Of a stretch of DNA of 43,811 bases, positions 9,195 to 18,072 are shown in pieces. Both the position numbers and the translations under genes were made by a program. The notes under the pieces were generated by a model. It was not told where the DNA came from. It worked only from the letters and a program-made list of their open reading frames with translations, and ran no database searches. Numbering within the stretch: position 1 is the stretch's first letter; every line of letters starts with the position of its first letter. The stretch comes from Paenibacillus sp. 32O-W. Its GTDB lineage: Bacteria > Bacillota > Bacilli > Paenibacillales > NBRC-103111. Location: positions 1-43,811 of the forward strand of contig NZ_VEGP01000046.1 of NCBI RefSeq assembly GCF_007679495.1, read 5' to 3'.

Positions 9195-11456
9195 ATGTTC
9201 CGGTTTTCAGGTCTTAACTTCAAGGTCAACTCTTTATTTATGAAATTATTGATTAACTTTCTGATTATTATCATCTTACTGGCTTCCTATAATTTATGGT
9301 CCCTGTACCTGTACTCCCGCAATGTCGAGAGAGAAATTATAAGCCATAATTTATCCCTGATGAAAAATACGTCGGAAACGCTGGAGAATCAATTCCGCTC
9401 TTTGAAAGGGCTTATGTTCAATTTGTATCACGATAGCAATGTGAAAGCGCTTTATAGACAGTCGCTCTCGGGCAGCTTGCAGGATCTGGATTACCTTATG
9501 ATGACGAACTTAGTGAACCAGCTTCGGAATGATGTGGCCAATCCCTACTATCATTTGGAGAATTTAATGATTTATTATCCCGGATCTTCCTTTCTGATCG
9601 AAAAGGAAGGGCTTGTCTTGGAGAAACGTATGTTCGCTCGTTTTTATATCAGTAATTCTTATCCGGCTTCTTTCTTTCAGAGGCAATGGGAGGAACCGAT
9701 TTCTTTCTCTATCTTCCCAGCAGCCAACTTCCGCAACGAGCATACTCAGAGCACTTCCAGCCTTCTTCCGGTCATAGCCCAGACGATGCATCGGGATTAT
9801 CAGATCATTGCCTTTATTCAAGCGAACAAGCTGCTCCAGGCCTATAGCGGGACCCCGCAATCGGAGCTTCTTCTGCTCGACCCGCAGGGGAGCGTTATCT
9901 TGGCTTCGTCCGAATCGGCCGGCAAGCGCAGCCTCCCGGAATGGGACGGAAGCAAGAAGTGGCTGCTTCAAGATCACACTTACTATTTCTTTAAGAAGGG
10001 GGAAGAATCGGGAGCCACCTATGTCTCCATTATTCCTTACCAGACGATGAATGCCACCCTGCAGCAGTTAAACTGGATGGCCGTGTTATTGTTTGCCGTC
10101 ACCGTGCTGATCGGAATCGCCGCATCCTTCTTCTTCAGCCGCAGCATCCACCGTCCGGTGCGCGAGATCATTTCCAGCTTCGTTCAGGGCAAGAAACCGG
10201 CGGCCTACCACAGCAGCATAAATGAATTCAATCTGATTCACGACCGGATGGACGGATTGTTCCAGGAACGGAATCAGATGAACCAGAAGCTGATCAGCAA
10301 TAAATCATTGTTAACCAATTACGGCTATATGACCCGTTTCAAAAAAATTTATAGCGATGTTCCCATTACGCGGGAGTTTATGGTGGGAGAAGGAACTTTT
10401 ATCCTCGTGCTGTATCGGCTTCATTATCGGAAGAGCGCCATGGATCAAGCGCTTCTGCGGCAGGAAAAAGTTGCGGCTCACGTTTGTGAATTTATTCAGC
10501 TGCATATCCGGAAGTCCTTTCCCGTATCGCATACTCTTCAGATGGAGAACAATCAGATTCTGTCCATCATTCACACGGACAAGAGAGACGAGCCACTGCA
10601 GAACAGCATCGAGGCCTTAAAGAAAACCTTTGACTTCGACCGGAATTTCTATCTCGTAACCGTAGCCGTCAGCTCCGTCTTTAAACAGTCCTCCGACTTC
10701 GATAAAGCGTACGAGCAGACATTAATGATGATCCGCCAGGCCAGGCCGGTGGAAGAAACGCAAATCATATGGGATTTGGCGCAGACGGACTCCCATTTCA
10801 TGTTTACGCCGGAGCAGGAACATGAATTTTACGTCAATGTCCAGGCCGGCAATGATGCCCATTGCAACCATCTCGTTGCCCGGATGCTCGATTCGATGGA
10901 CAAGCATCAGGCTACCTCGGAGCAATTGTCCAGATTCGCCGAAACGCTGATTGTGAAGACCTGGAAAACGATGGAGCTGCTTAAAGTGCCTTGCGAAGGC
11001 TCCCCGGCCGATATTCTGGCCCAGCTTCAGGAATGTATAACTACGGAGCAATACAAGCGGGTGCTCAGCCAGTTTATTTCCAGATCGGTTCGGACCATTA
11101 AAGTAAAACGGGAAGAGCAGTATGACATTATCGAATTTGTTATGAATTTTCTGGAGAACCATTATGAAGAGGATATTTCGCTGGATCTGCTTGCCGATAA
11201 ATTGAATATGTCCTCCACTTATTTATCCGGCTATATTAAGGAAAAGACCGGCCACAATTTCACCGAGCATCTGAACCGGGTAAGAATTCGCGCGGCCAAG
11301 GAGCTGTTGTCCAAGCCGGAGCTGACGATCAAGGAAATCGGTGAACGGCTTGGTTACCGCAACTCTACTTCGTTCATCCGGATGTTCAAGAAATGGACCG
11401 GCCAGCCTCCGGGCGACTACCGCAAAACCCTTCTCTTTGAAAAAGAAAATGGTTAG
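9195..11456 (+). CDS. Membrane-anchored AraC-family transcriptional regulator
   Basis: Regulator of 753 residues. A transmembrane segment at about residues 15-38 (FLIIIILLASYNLWSLYLYS) leads into an extracytoplasmic Cache-like sensor. A second transmembrane segment follows at about 285-312 (WMAVLLFAVTVLIGIAASFFFSRSI), then a linker, and two AraC helix-turn-helix motifs lie at about 650-748 (ISLDLLADKLNMSSTYLSGYIKEKTG and IKEIGERLGYRNSTSFIRMFKKWTG). This YesS-like layout is typical of Paenibacillus regulators sitting beside lpl-type sugar ABC operons, here the convergent operon at 11898-15605, which it probably activates when its ligand is sensed outside the membrane. The ATG is preceded by GGGAG at good spacing. 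Confidence 0.9.
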   Translation: MFRFSGLNFKVNSLFMKLLINFLIIIILLASYNLWSLYLYSRNVEREIISHNLSLMKNTSETLENQFRSLKGLMFNLYHDSNVKALYRQSLSGSLQDLDYLMMTNLVNQLRNDVANPYYHLENLMIYYPGSSFLIEKEGLVLEKRMFARFYISNSYPASFFQRQWEEPISFSIFPAANFRNEHTQSTSSLLPVIAQTMHRDYQIIAFIQANKLLQAYSGTPQSELLLLDPQGSVILASSESAGKRSLPEWDGSKKWLLQDHTYYFFKKGEESGATYVSIIPYQTMNATLQQLNWMAVLLFAVTVLIGIAASFFFSRSIHRPVREIISSFVQGKKPAAYHSSINEFNLIHDRMDGLFQERNQMNQKLISNKSLLTNYGYMTRFKKIYSDVPITREFMVGEGTFILVLYRLHYRKSAMDQALLRQEKVAAHVCEFIQLHIRKSFPVSHTLQMENNQILSIIHTDKRDEPLQNSIEALKKTFDFDRNFYLVTVAVSSVFKQSSDFDKAYEQTLMMIRQARPVEETQIIWDLAQTDSHFMFTPEQEHEFYVNVQAGNDAHCNHLVARMLDSMDKHQATSEQLSRFAETLIVKTWKTMELLKVPCEGSPADILAQLQECITTEQYKRVLSQFISRSVRTIKVKREEQYDIIEFVMNFLENHYEEDISLDLLADKLNMSSTYLSGYIKEKTGHNFTEHLNRVRIRAAKELLSKPELTIKEIGERLGYRNSTSFIRMFKKWTGQPPGDYRKTLLFEKENG

Positions 11457-11474
11457 CATGGCTCAGCGTCACAT

Positions 11475-11492
11475 AGGGACTGTCTCAAAAGT
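11475..11492. repeat. Possible relic of an insertion sequence terminus
   Basis: The 18 bases AGGGACTGTCTCAAAAGT resemble the terminal inverted repeats seen at the ends of several insertion sequence families (IS1182/IS5-like GGGACTGTCTCAAAAGT ends). No partner end or transposase fragment is found within the window, so this would be a solo remnant or chance. Confidence 0.3.
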
Positions 11493-11533
11493 AGTTTCAA
11501 AACGATTGAGAAACAGCTGCAGATCATTTCTGC

Positions 11534-11716
11534 TAACGAATTTGAGAACCGCTATTACCGTAAAAACGATGTCATTTCAAATATAACGAAACTCAGGATC
11601 GTTATCAGGGCGAAAAGCTGTGCTGTGACCTTCTATTTTGGTGAATAGCGATCTTGAGTTTCGTTACAAAATGGAGAAGTTCCATTTTGCCCAAATAACA
11701 TTGCTATGTTTCGTTA
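11534..11716. repeat. Cluster of four TAACGAAACTC repeats, two forward and two reverse
   Basis: Forward copies begin at 11534 (TAACGAATTTGAGAACCG) and 11584 (TAACGAAACTCAGGATCG). Reverse copies end at 11666 (TAACGAAACTCAAGATCG on the minus strand) and 11716 (TAACGAAACATAGCAATG). The second and third copies pair over 18 bases with one mismatch, giving a long-range hairpin with a loop of about 43 bases. This looks like an intergenic REP/BIME-type element. Confidence 0.75.
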
Positions 11717-11897
11717 TACAGACCGGCTTAGAAGGCGGCCCCCTTACTTTCCCCTAAAGGGGGTCGTTAAAATCACCCTACGACCCTATCCCCTGTTTGT
11801 CGATGCATATGCGGTTTCTGGCGGCTCGGCCGAGGCTGCCCGGAACTAGTGCATCCCTTCCAGGCCCCCAAGCCTACCCGAGGCCCGGACCCCGGCG

Positions 11898-12755
11898 TTA
11901 TCCTTTAACCGAACCGATCAACGCACCTTTAACGAAATATTTCTGGATGAAAGGATAAATGATCAGGATCGGCAGGGTGGACACCAGAATGGTAGCAAAC
12001 TTGATCGCTTCCTCAATGACGACAATTTCCGTGGGCCCCTCACTTCCGGACAGCTGACCGGATAAGACGATATTTCGCAGAATGACCTGAAGGGGAAACA
12101 GCTCCTGGTTCCGCAAGTAGAGAAGCGGCCCCATGAAGTTGTTCCATATGCCTACCGCATAATATAACCCGATCGTAGCCAGCACGGCTTTGGACAAGGG
12201 CAGCACGATCCGAAAGAAGATACCGATTTCCGATAAGCCATCGATTTTGCCCGATTCCTCCAGCTCGCTGGGAATGCCTGCAAAAAACGTTCGCATAATG
12301 AGCAAATTCCAGGTTGAAATAGCCCCCGGCAGAATCATCGCCCAAATCGTATTAACCAGTCCGAGCTCTCTCACTACGAGAAATGTAGGAATCATCCCGC
12401 CGCCGAAAAACATCGTAAATACAATCATCAGCATTAACGATTTGCGGAAAACCATCTTTGGCTTCGACAGAGCATAGGCTCCTAATGCAGTTAGCAGCAA
12501 GGAAACCGCTGTTCCCAGGGTGACATAGATGAAGGTGTTTTTATACCCCGTAAAGATTCTCCCGTCGGCCATCACATATTTGTAGGCTTCCAGAGTGAAG
12601 CCTTTGGGCCAGAACCAGACTTCTCCCTTCAATATGTAGATATCATCGCTTAGCGAGACCGCAATCATATAGATGAACGGGTATAGGCAGAGGAACACTA
12701 CTCCCAATAAAATGATTCCATTCACGATATCAAACCAATTTAAGCGTTGTTTCAT
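11898..12755 (-). CDS. Carbohydrate ABC transporter permease (LplC/YtcP-like)
   Basis: Inner-membrane permease of 285 residues with six transmembrane segments and the MalG-type coupling motif EESGKIDGLSEIGIFFRIVLPLSK. The C-terminus QKYFVKGALIGSVKG is characteristic of LplC/YtcP-type permeases for oligosaccharides. The ribosome binding site AAGGAG lies nine bases before ATG. It is the last gene of the operon binding protein-permease-permease; the ATPase subunit is not encoded here, as is usual for CUT1 systems that share an MsmX-type ATPase. Confidence 0.92.
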   Translation of the reverse strand: MKQRLNWFDIVNGIILLGVVFLCLYPFIYMIAVSLSDDIYILKGEVWFWPKGFTLEAYKYVMADGRIFTGYKNTFIYVTLGTAVSLLLTALGAYALSKPKMVFRKSLMLMIVFTMFFGGGMIPTFLVVRELGLVNTIWAMILPGAISTWNLLIMRTFFAGIPSELEESGKIDGLSEIGIFFRIVLPLSKAVLATIGLYYAVGIWNNFMGPLLYLRNQELFPLQVILRNIVLSGQLSGSEGPTEIVVIEEAIKFATILVSTLPILIIYPFIQKYFVKGALIGSVKG

Positions 12756-12865
12756 TTAAGCAATCTCCTTATTCGATACAAGACCTGGAAGGTAGGGTTG
12801 GAGTGCCGAGCTAACACCTGCTCGCACGTTTAGCCCGGATTTGGCGGAAGCCTTGAGCGCACCGT

Positions 12866-13822
12866 TTACCAGATGCTGTGTTCACTTACCTTCTTGCTGA
12901 TTTGATTCGCGCCGATAATAAAGATAAAGCTGATAATTCCGGTAAACAGGTCAATGGCGGTCGCGTAGCTGTAATTTCCGTTGGCCAGACCCGTACGATA
13001 TACATATGTGCTGAGAATATCCGCCGTTTCATAGGTGACCGGACTGGATAACAAATATACCTTCTCGAAGCCGATTTCAATAATCTTTCCGATATCGAGA
13101 ATTAATAGAATAACGATGGCCGGAGCTATTCCCGGCAAAGTAATATGCAGGGTCTGCTGCCAGCGATTGGCCCCATCTATCCTCGACGCCTCGTACAATT
13201 GAGGATCGATCGCCGTTAATGCGGCTAAATAAATAATGGTTCCCCACCCGACATGCTGCCATATATCGCTGGTTACATAGATCGTCCGAAACCAGGAGGC
13301 TTCAACCATAAAATTGATTTTGTCCATACCGAACATTTCCAGAAGGCGATTGACCATTCCGCTGGACGGGGACAGAAACATAACGACGATCCCGGCCACT
13401 ACAACATTGGAAATAAAATGCGGCAAATAACTGACCGTTTGCACAAACCTTTTATAGAAGGAGTTTCTTACTTCGTTAATCAGCAGGGCTAAAATAATCG
13501 GAGCCGGAAACCCGAACAGCAGCTTATAGAAGCCCAGTAAGAAGGTGTTGCGGATAATGGGAAAGAAATCCGGGCTGTCAAAAAACATACGGAAGTATTT
13601 AAAGCCCACCCAATTGCTGGCGAATACCCCTTTATACATGTTATAGTCCTTGAACGCAATCGCTATCCCAAAGATCGGCACATACTTGAAAATGATGTAA
13701 TAAAGCACACAGGGCAAAACCATGAGCAGGAGATATCGGTCGCGCTTAATTTTATATCCCAATGATGTATTGGACAGAGGCTTCGATTGAACATCAGTTA
13801 TAGCAGGACGTGAGGTTGACAT
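12866..13822 (-). CDS. Carbohydrate ABC transporter permease (LplB-like)
   Basis: Inner-membrane permease of 318 residues. The start YLLLMVLPCVLYYIIFKYVPIFGIAIAFKDYNMYKG and the coupling motif EASRIDGANRWQQTLHITLPGI identify an LplB/YtcP-partner CUT1 permease. AAGGAG lies about 14 bases upstream of the ATG. The neighbours are the solute-binding lipoprotein upstream and the second permease 110 bases downstream; that 110-base gap shows no further feature. Confidence 0.92.
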   Translation of the reverse strand: MSTSRPAITDVQSKPLSNTSLGYKIKRDRYLLLMVLPCVLYYIIFKYVPIFGIAIAFKDYNMYKGVFASNWVGFKYFRMFFDSPDFFPIIRNTFLLGFYKLLFGFPAPIILALLINEVRNSFYKRFVQTVSYLPHFISNVVVAGIVVMFLSPSSGMVNRLLEMFGMDKINFMVEASWFRTIYVTSDIWQHVGWGTIIYLAALTAIDPQLYEASRIDGANRWQQTLHITLPGIAPAIVILLILDIGKIIEIGFEKVYLLSSPVTYETADILSTYVYRTGLANGNYSYATAIDLFTGIISFIFIIGANQISKKVSEHSIW

Positions 13823-14017
13823 AGTTTTTTTACAATCTCCTTGTTGCGCGTATTTCTCTTTCCGGCCCCGTCTTATGCCGAATAAGAGATCCCTTTCAGC
13901 CTCCTATAAGCACGAGAGCTGAATCAGATTTATAACCTTATCCCTGGATCCTTCGATAAGCCGGACGGGAACTTCAGCATCTTCCAACAAGCCGGAGCAA
14001 CGGATTGCAGTATTCCC

Positions 14018-14049
14018 GCCGCCTATAAGCATGCATGCTTATAGGCGGC
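14018..14049 (-). repeat. 32-bp perfect palindrome between binding protein and permease genes
   Basis: The half-site GCCGCCTATAAGCATG is followed immediately by its exact reverse complement. In the operon transcript it forms a very strong hairpin nine bases after the binding-protein stop codon. There is no U tract after it, so it is better read as an RNA-stability or partial-termination element that raises the binding-protein to permease ratio, as REP hairpins do in malE-malF of E. coli. Confidence 0.85.
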
Positions 14050-14057
14050 AGGTATAA

Positions 14058-15605
14058 TTATTTGTCCATGAGGCTCTTCGCCCGGTCATGTGCCTTTTTG
14101 TAGATGTCGACATATTTCTGAACGCCTAATCTTTCCATTTCAGCGACATAGGCATCCCATTCATCGAATGATTTCTGACCAAGAATAAACTTCCCGACGC
14201 TCTCCTCCATGTATTTCTTGATGCTCTCACCTGTAATGCCCAGCTCTTCGTTCTCCTGATCGGTAAAGGCAAAAACCGGCTGCTGAGGGTTTAAGGAGTA
14301 TTGGTCGATCACTTTCAACCCCTCCTGCATTTCAGGAGAGAACATTTTGAAGAAGCCTTCCATGTCATGAACCGTAAATGATCCGTAGGTGGCAATCCCT
14401 GTTCTTGTTCTTAAGTCGGCGAAGCTGGTATATTCCGGGTTAATTTTTTTCTCCCCGTTCTCCACAATGTAAGTTTCGCCTTCCTTGCCCCAGCTCACCA
14501 GTTCAATGCCTTCCGGGGAATACAGAAAATCCAGATAGCGCAGAACGGCTTCCCTGTTCTTGGTATTGCTCGCTACTGACCAACCCTTAGGCATAAAACC
14601 GGAATATTCATTCAGCGGTTTTCCTTCAGGTCCGCCGGCCGGCGGCGGCATAAACTCGACTTTAAAGCCCGGAATTTGATCCTTGAGAAGAGACATCAAC
14701 TGGTCGATGGACCCAATGTAATCCACGGCCATGAAAGCTTTCTCCTGGGCAAACAGGTCCTGGAACTGCTTCCGCTGGATGGACATGAAATCGGGCGGAA
14801 TAAGCCCTTCCTTATAAAACTTGTTCAAATAGGTCAGCATGAGCTTGTAATTTTCTTCAACCGGGCCGTATCTCCACTCATCCTTGTCATAGTCGTAATA
14901 CTGCCAGTTAAAAGTATTGAAGTTTGTCGCCATGTTGCCGAGCGGACTCATGCCGCCAAAGATCGCAAGCGGATAGCTGTCGGGATACAGTTCCTTTAAT
15001 TTTTTGGCTACCTCGTACAATTCATCGTAGGTTTTCGGAAGCTCCAGACCATGCTTCTCAAATACGTCAGATCGATACAGCCATGAACGCCTGGACTCCT
15101 TCTCAAGTCCATAGAGCGGAAGGTAATAGCTTTTACCGTCGGCGGACATGACCCTCTGCTTCACTTCCGGATGATCCTCAAGAAACTTCTTGTAGTTCGG
15201 CATCTCGTCCAAATGGTCGAAGATATTAAGGAATGCCCCGCTATTCCCGTGTTTATTTGCCGTAGCCAGGTTCGTGATCGTCATGAGATCAGGCATATCG
15301 CCCGAAGACACTGCCAGGTTAATGGCCGTCCCGTAATCGTTAGGCGGCGCCTGCACATTGAATTCAATGTTCGTCGCTTCCTTAATGTACTTGTATATCG
15401 GCCAATCTTCTTTGTACGGCCAGTTCGGATGGGAATCGACCATCATATTCAGCTTGACCGGAGGATGGCTGGTCGGCCCTGACGATTCCGGCGGCTTTTC
15501 GGTCCCCGGGTTAGCACTGCCACCGCCGCATCCTGCCAATACAGTGCCCAACAGAGCTGCTGCGGCGGCCGTTTTAGTTGCTTTCTCCCATGCTTGCTTT
15601 CTCAT
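14058..15605 (-). CDS. Extracellular sugar-binding lipoprotein (LplA-like)
   Basis: Lipoprotein of 515 residues with a basic N-terminus, a short Ala-rich hydrophobic segment and the lipobox LAGC with acylated cysteine 26, followed by a Gly/Ser/Pro-rich spacer. The body is a family 1 solute-binding fold (DYGTAINLAVSSGDMPDLMTI near residues 95-115, and YIVENGEKKINPEY). It captures a sugar or oligosaccharide outside the membrane for the two permeases encoded downstream. The ribosome binding site AGGGGAG is nine bases from ATG. It is the first gene of the operon; a cre-like site lies just before it. The actual sugar cannot be told from sequence. Confidence 0.92.
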   Translation of the reverse strand: MRKQAWEKATKTAAAAALLGTVLAGCGGGSANPGTEKPPESSGPTSHPPVKLNMMVDSHPNWPYKEDWPIYKYIKEATNIEFNVQAPPNDYGTAINLAVSSGDMPDLMTITNLATANKHGNSGAFLNIFDHLDEMPNYKKFLEDHPEVKQRVMSADGKSYYLPLYGLEKESRRSWLYRSDVFEKHGLELPKTYDELYEVAKKLKELYPDSYPLAIFGGMSPLGNMATNFNTFNWQYYDYDKDEWRYGPVEENYKLMLTYLNKFYKEGLIPPDFMSIQRKQFQDLFAQEKAFMAVDYIGSIDQLMSLLKDQIPGFKVEFMPPPAGGPEGKPLNEYSGFMPKGWSVASNTKNREAVLRYLDFLYSPEGIELVSWGKEGETYIVENGEKKINPEYTSFADLRTRTGIATYGSFTVHDMEGFFKMFSPEMQEGLKVIDQYSLNPQQPVFAFTDQENEELGITGESIKKYMEESVGKFILGQKSFDEWDAYVAEMERLGVQKYVDIYKKAHDRAKSLMDK

Positions 15606-15629
15606 CTACTTCTTCTCCCCTTCGCTTAA

Positions 15630-15643
15630 TGAAATCATTTTCA
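15630..15643. promoter_or_regulatory. cre-like catabolite repression site before the sugar-binding gene
   Basis: TGAAATCATTTTCA matches the CcpA cre consensus TGWAANCGNTNWCA at every fixed position except the central CG, which here is CA on this strand. It lies 25 bases upstream of the start codon, where a bound CcpA would block transcription. Confidence 0.45.
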
Positions 15644-15993
15644 CCATTCTGGCTTTCTTCTTCCTGATGATAGTGGCTGTTCGTTTAACCGCTTGCACAG
15701 ACAAGAGTAGCTAGTGAACAGATTCAGCCAAGCTGAACATTGGGAACCGGATGAGATTCTACTCTGCCGGATTCAACACCGCCATAGAGACGGCCTTAAC
15801 CCCGATAGGGAATACCGGTGATTACAGATGCGGCCAACTCCAGCGACAGTATTGATCTTACCTTCTTCTTTTAACAAAAACTACTGACAATTCATGCGAA
15901 CATAAGCTGAAAACCCGAAGGCTGAAAAAAAGTCAACGATCTGAAAACCGGACTATGCCCCTCTTGAATCGCTCTCTGTAAGCTGTCTGTATG

Positions 15994-16026
15994 CGAAAAG
16001 AAAAAAAGCGCCGATGCTCCGGCGCT
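15994..16026 (-). terminator. Rho-independent terminator of the DUF4359 gene
   Basis: On the minus strand AGCGCCG pairs with CGGCGCT around a six-base loop and is followed directly by a run of seven T. It begins two bases after the stop codon. Confidence 0.88.
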
Positions 16027-16027
16027 A

Positions 16028-16315
16028 TCAATACAAAGATATGAAGTTATTAAATAGTCCCAACGCTTTAATTTTGTTATTGCCGGCAAGCTTCGTTTCG
16101 CAGACCGTGAAGACGACGTAATTCGAGCAGGTGGTAGAGCTCTTCAGAAGACTGTCTCCCAGAAGGTCTATTCCAAATGAGACTACTGCGTTATCCGCCT
16201 CTTTCTTAACCTGCGTCTTGACCCAGTCCATGTACTCTTCCTTCTTCGGAGCGGTAACGGCGGCCAGCAGAACCAGAATAACTATTAACCCGGCAAATAT
16301 ATACTTCTTCTTCAA
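16028..16315 (-). CDS. DUF4359 domain protein
   Basis: Small protein of 95 residues. It has one N-terminal hydrophobic segment (YIFAGLIVILVLLAAVTAP) that could be a membrane anchor or uncleaved signal. A predicted extracytoplasmic part with two cysteines (TTCSNYVVFTVCE) follows and may form a disulfide. The TAPKKEEYMDWVKTQ segment and overall size match the DUF4359 family, of unknown function. It is a single-gene unit with its own terminator. Confidence 0.75.
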   Translation of the reverse strand: MKKKYIFAGLIVILVLLAAVTAPKKEEYMDWVKTQVKKEADNAVVSFGIDLLGDSLLKSSTTCSNYVVFTVCETKLAGNNKIKALGLFNNFISLY

Positions 16316-16446
16316 TCTTATGCCCCCAGTCCAAATATAACAGTTCTAGGCCATTATAACCAATATCATCCTATGAAAGAAGAGATGTAAGCAAGATTAG
16401 AGTAAAATTTTCAAAATTGAAGCCAATTGGAAAGGAGGCAATAAGC

Positions 16447-16503
16447 TTGATTAAACAGCAACGGACGGCACCCGTCAAAAGAGTAACCGTCCTGTTCAAA
16501 TAA
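16447..16503 (+). CDS. Possible 18-residue small protein next to mntH
   Basis: TTG at 16447 follows a perfect AAAGGAGG (16431-16438) by eight bases and encodes the basic peptide MIKQQRTAPVKRVTVLFK, ending nine bases before the convergent metal transporter stop. The ribosome binding site is better than that of most genes in the window. The frame is too short for composition tests and I do not recognise the peptide. Confidence 0.35.
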   Translation: MIKQQRTAPVKRVTVLFK

Positions 16504-16512
16504 GAATTATAC

Positions 16513-17868
16513 TTAGGCTAATTCGTGGCCGGTTACGAAAATATAAGCGACCAGAAAAATATTTAATAGCAGAATGATAGCGGTGGACAGCCAGGCCAAG
16601 CCTTTAATCCATGGCCGATTGGCGAACTCCCCCATCTTTCTCTTGTCACTGGTGAACCATACAAGCGGGATCACGGCAAAAGGCAGCTGCAAGCTGAGTA
16701 TCACTTGACTCCATAGCAGCAGCTCCCCTGTTCCTTTGGAGCCGGCGATCCAGGTAACTATAAATGCCGGGATGACGGCAATCAATCGGGTAATCAACCG
16801 GCGGAGCCAAGGCGATATCCTTAACCGGATAAATCCTTCCATAACGATCTGCCCCGTCAAGGTTCCGGTAATTGTGGAATTTTGCCCGGAGGCGAGCAGC
16901 GCTACCGCAAACAACGTACTTGCTATGCCGACTCCCACTGTCGGGCTCAGCAGCTCGTAGGCCGCTTCAATTTCGGACACATCCAATCCGCTTCCATAGA
17001 AGGCCGCCGCGCCCAGAATTAAGATGGCGGAATTAATCAGAAAGGCAAAAAATAAAGACAGGTTCGAATCGATGACAGAAAACCGGATAGCCTCTCTTCG
17101 CCCTTCCTTGGTTCGTTTGTATTGCCTTGTCTGGACGATGGACGAATGCAGGTACAGGTTATGGGGCATGATCGTCGCTCCTATAATCCCCAACGAAATA
17201 AACAGCATCTCCGGATTCGTTACTATTTCCACACGGGGGATATAACCGCTCAAGACAGCCGATATTTGCGGCTTCGAAACAACCAATTCAAAGGCAAATA
17301 CTAAAAATATGGTCGCCATCAATACAATGACGATGGATTCAATAATTCGGAAGCCTTTCTTCTGTAACAACAGAAGTAATAATACGTCCAATGCTGTAAT
17401 TAATATACCCAACAATAGCGGAATTCCAAATAATAAATTTAAAGCGATAGCAGAGCCGATCACTTCAGCCAAATCCGTTGCAATAATGGCGAGCTCTGTC
17501 AACACCCAAAGAACAACCGCCGTCTTTTTGCCTACCGCGTCTCGGGTCGCTTGGGCCAAATCCCGCCCGGTCACTACTCCCAGCTTGGCGGATAACGACT
17601 GAAACAGCATAGCAATCAGATTGGAAATAAGGATGACGGTTAGAAGAGTGTAGCCAAAACGCGCTCCTCCGGCAATCGATGTCGCCCAGTTTCCGGGATC
17701 TACATATCCAACCGCTACCAATGAGCCCGGTCCCGCAAACGCGATAAATTTTCTCCAGAATCCGGATTTCTCCGGAACCTTGACGGAATTATTGACCTCT
17801 TCCAGGCTTACATTGGAGCTCTGCCGTAGCCAACCATTAGGCTCCCCTCCTTGCTCTCGACCATTCAT
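16513..17868 (-). CDS. mntH: Nramp-family divalent metal transporter (MntH)
   Basis: Inner-membrane proton-coupled importer of Mn2+ and related divalent metals, 451 residues with about eleven transmembrane segments. The metal-binding motifs are present: DPGN in the first segment (GYVDPGNWATSIAGG) and MPH in the sixth (ATIMPHNLYLHS). ATG 17868 is chosen because GGGAG precedes it closely; the upstream in-frame start would add 20 residues without homology to the family. A palindrome at 17930-17946 may be its operator. No clear terminator is seen before the neighbouring gene end. Confidence 0.92.
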   Translation of the reverse strand: MNGREQGGEPNGWLRQSSNVSLEEVNNSVKVPEKSGFWRKFIAFAGPGSLVAVGYVDPGNWATSIAGGARFGYTLLTVILISNLIAMLFQSLSAKLGVVTGRDLAQATRDAVGKKTAVVLWVLTELAIIATDLAEVIGSAIALNLLFGIPLLLGILITALDVLLLLLLQKKGFRIIESIVIVLMATIFLVFAFELVVSKPQISAVLSGYIPRVEIVTNPEMLFISLGIIGATIMPHNLYLHSSIVQTRQYKRTKEGRREAIRFSVIDSNLSLFFAFLINSAILILGAAAFYGSGLDVSEIEAAYELLSPTVGVGIASTLFAVALLASGQNSTITGTLTGQIVMEGFIRLRISPWLRRLITRLIAVIPAFIVTWIAGSKGTGELLLWSQVILSLQLPFAVIPLVWFTSDKRKMGEFANRPWIKGLAWLSTAIILLLNIFLVAYIFVTGHELA

Positions 17869-17929
17869 AATTCTCCCTTCTTTCTTATAATAAAAATTCC
17901 AACGGGTTTTATTGCCCGAACTCAACATT

Positions 17930-17946
17930 TTTTGTTAATAACAAAA
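17930..17946. promoter_or_regulatory. Palindromic operator candidate upstream of mntH
   Basis: TTTTGTTA and TAACAAAA are exact inverted 8-bp half-sites around one base, 62 bases before the mntH start codon. The position suits a metal-responsive repressor such as MntR, but the sequence is not the Bacillus subtilis MntR consensus, so the identity of the regulator is open. Confidence 0.4.
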
Positions 17947-18036
17947 TTTTATTCCTTCTCACAGTGAATTTCAATTATTTTTTGCTGGTAAAACAAATTA
18001 AATACCCCTTTAAAATTTAATAAAACGCATTAAGAA

Positions 18037-18060
18037 GCAGGCACCTGTACAAGCGCCTGC
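18037..18060 (-). terminator. Terminator of the BcrAB-like transporter operon
   Basis: A ten-base-pair stem with two wobble pairs (GCAGGCGCTT with AGGTGCCTGC on the minus strand) around a four-base loop begins 13 bases after the permease stop and is followed by a T-rich tail. Confidence 0.75.
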
Positions 18061-18072
18061 CCTTGGTTGTAT

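Larger units (their letters stand above)
11457..11897. other. 441-base convergent intergenic region with repeats
   Basis: No gene is seen. The region holds a possible insertion-sequence end relic (11475-11492) and a cluster of four related repeats (11534-11716). Neither of the converging genes has a clean U-tailed terminator, so the repeat hairpins may serve that purpose. Confidence 0.6.
15606..16027. other. Intergenic region, little content
   Basis: Apart from the cre-like site (15630-15643) and the terminator of the DUF4359 gene (15994-16026), I see nothing convincing. No clear promoter for the sugar ABC operon could be assigned, which fits an activator-dependent promoter. Confidence 0.5.

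Noticed and set aside
15892-16089. Minus-strand 65-codon frame across the DUF4359 terminator
   Set aside because: It overlaps the gene end and a clear terminator hairpin with T run; no family features.
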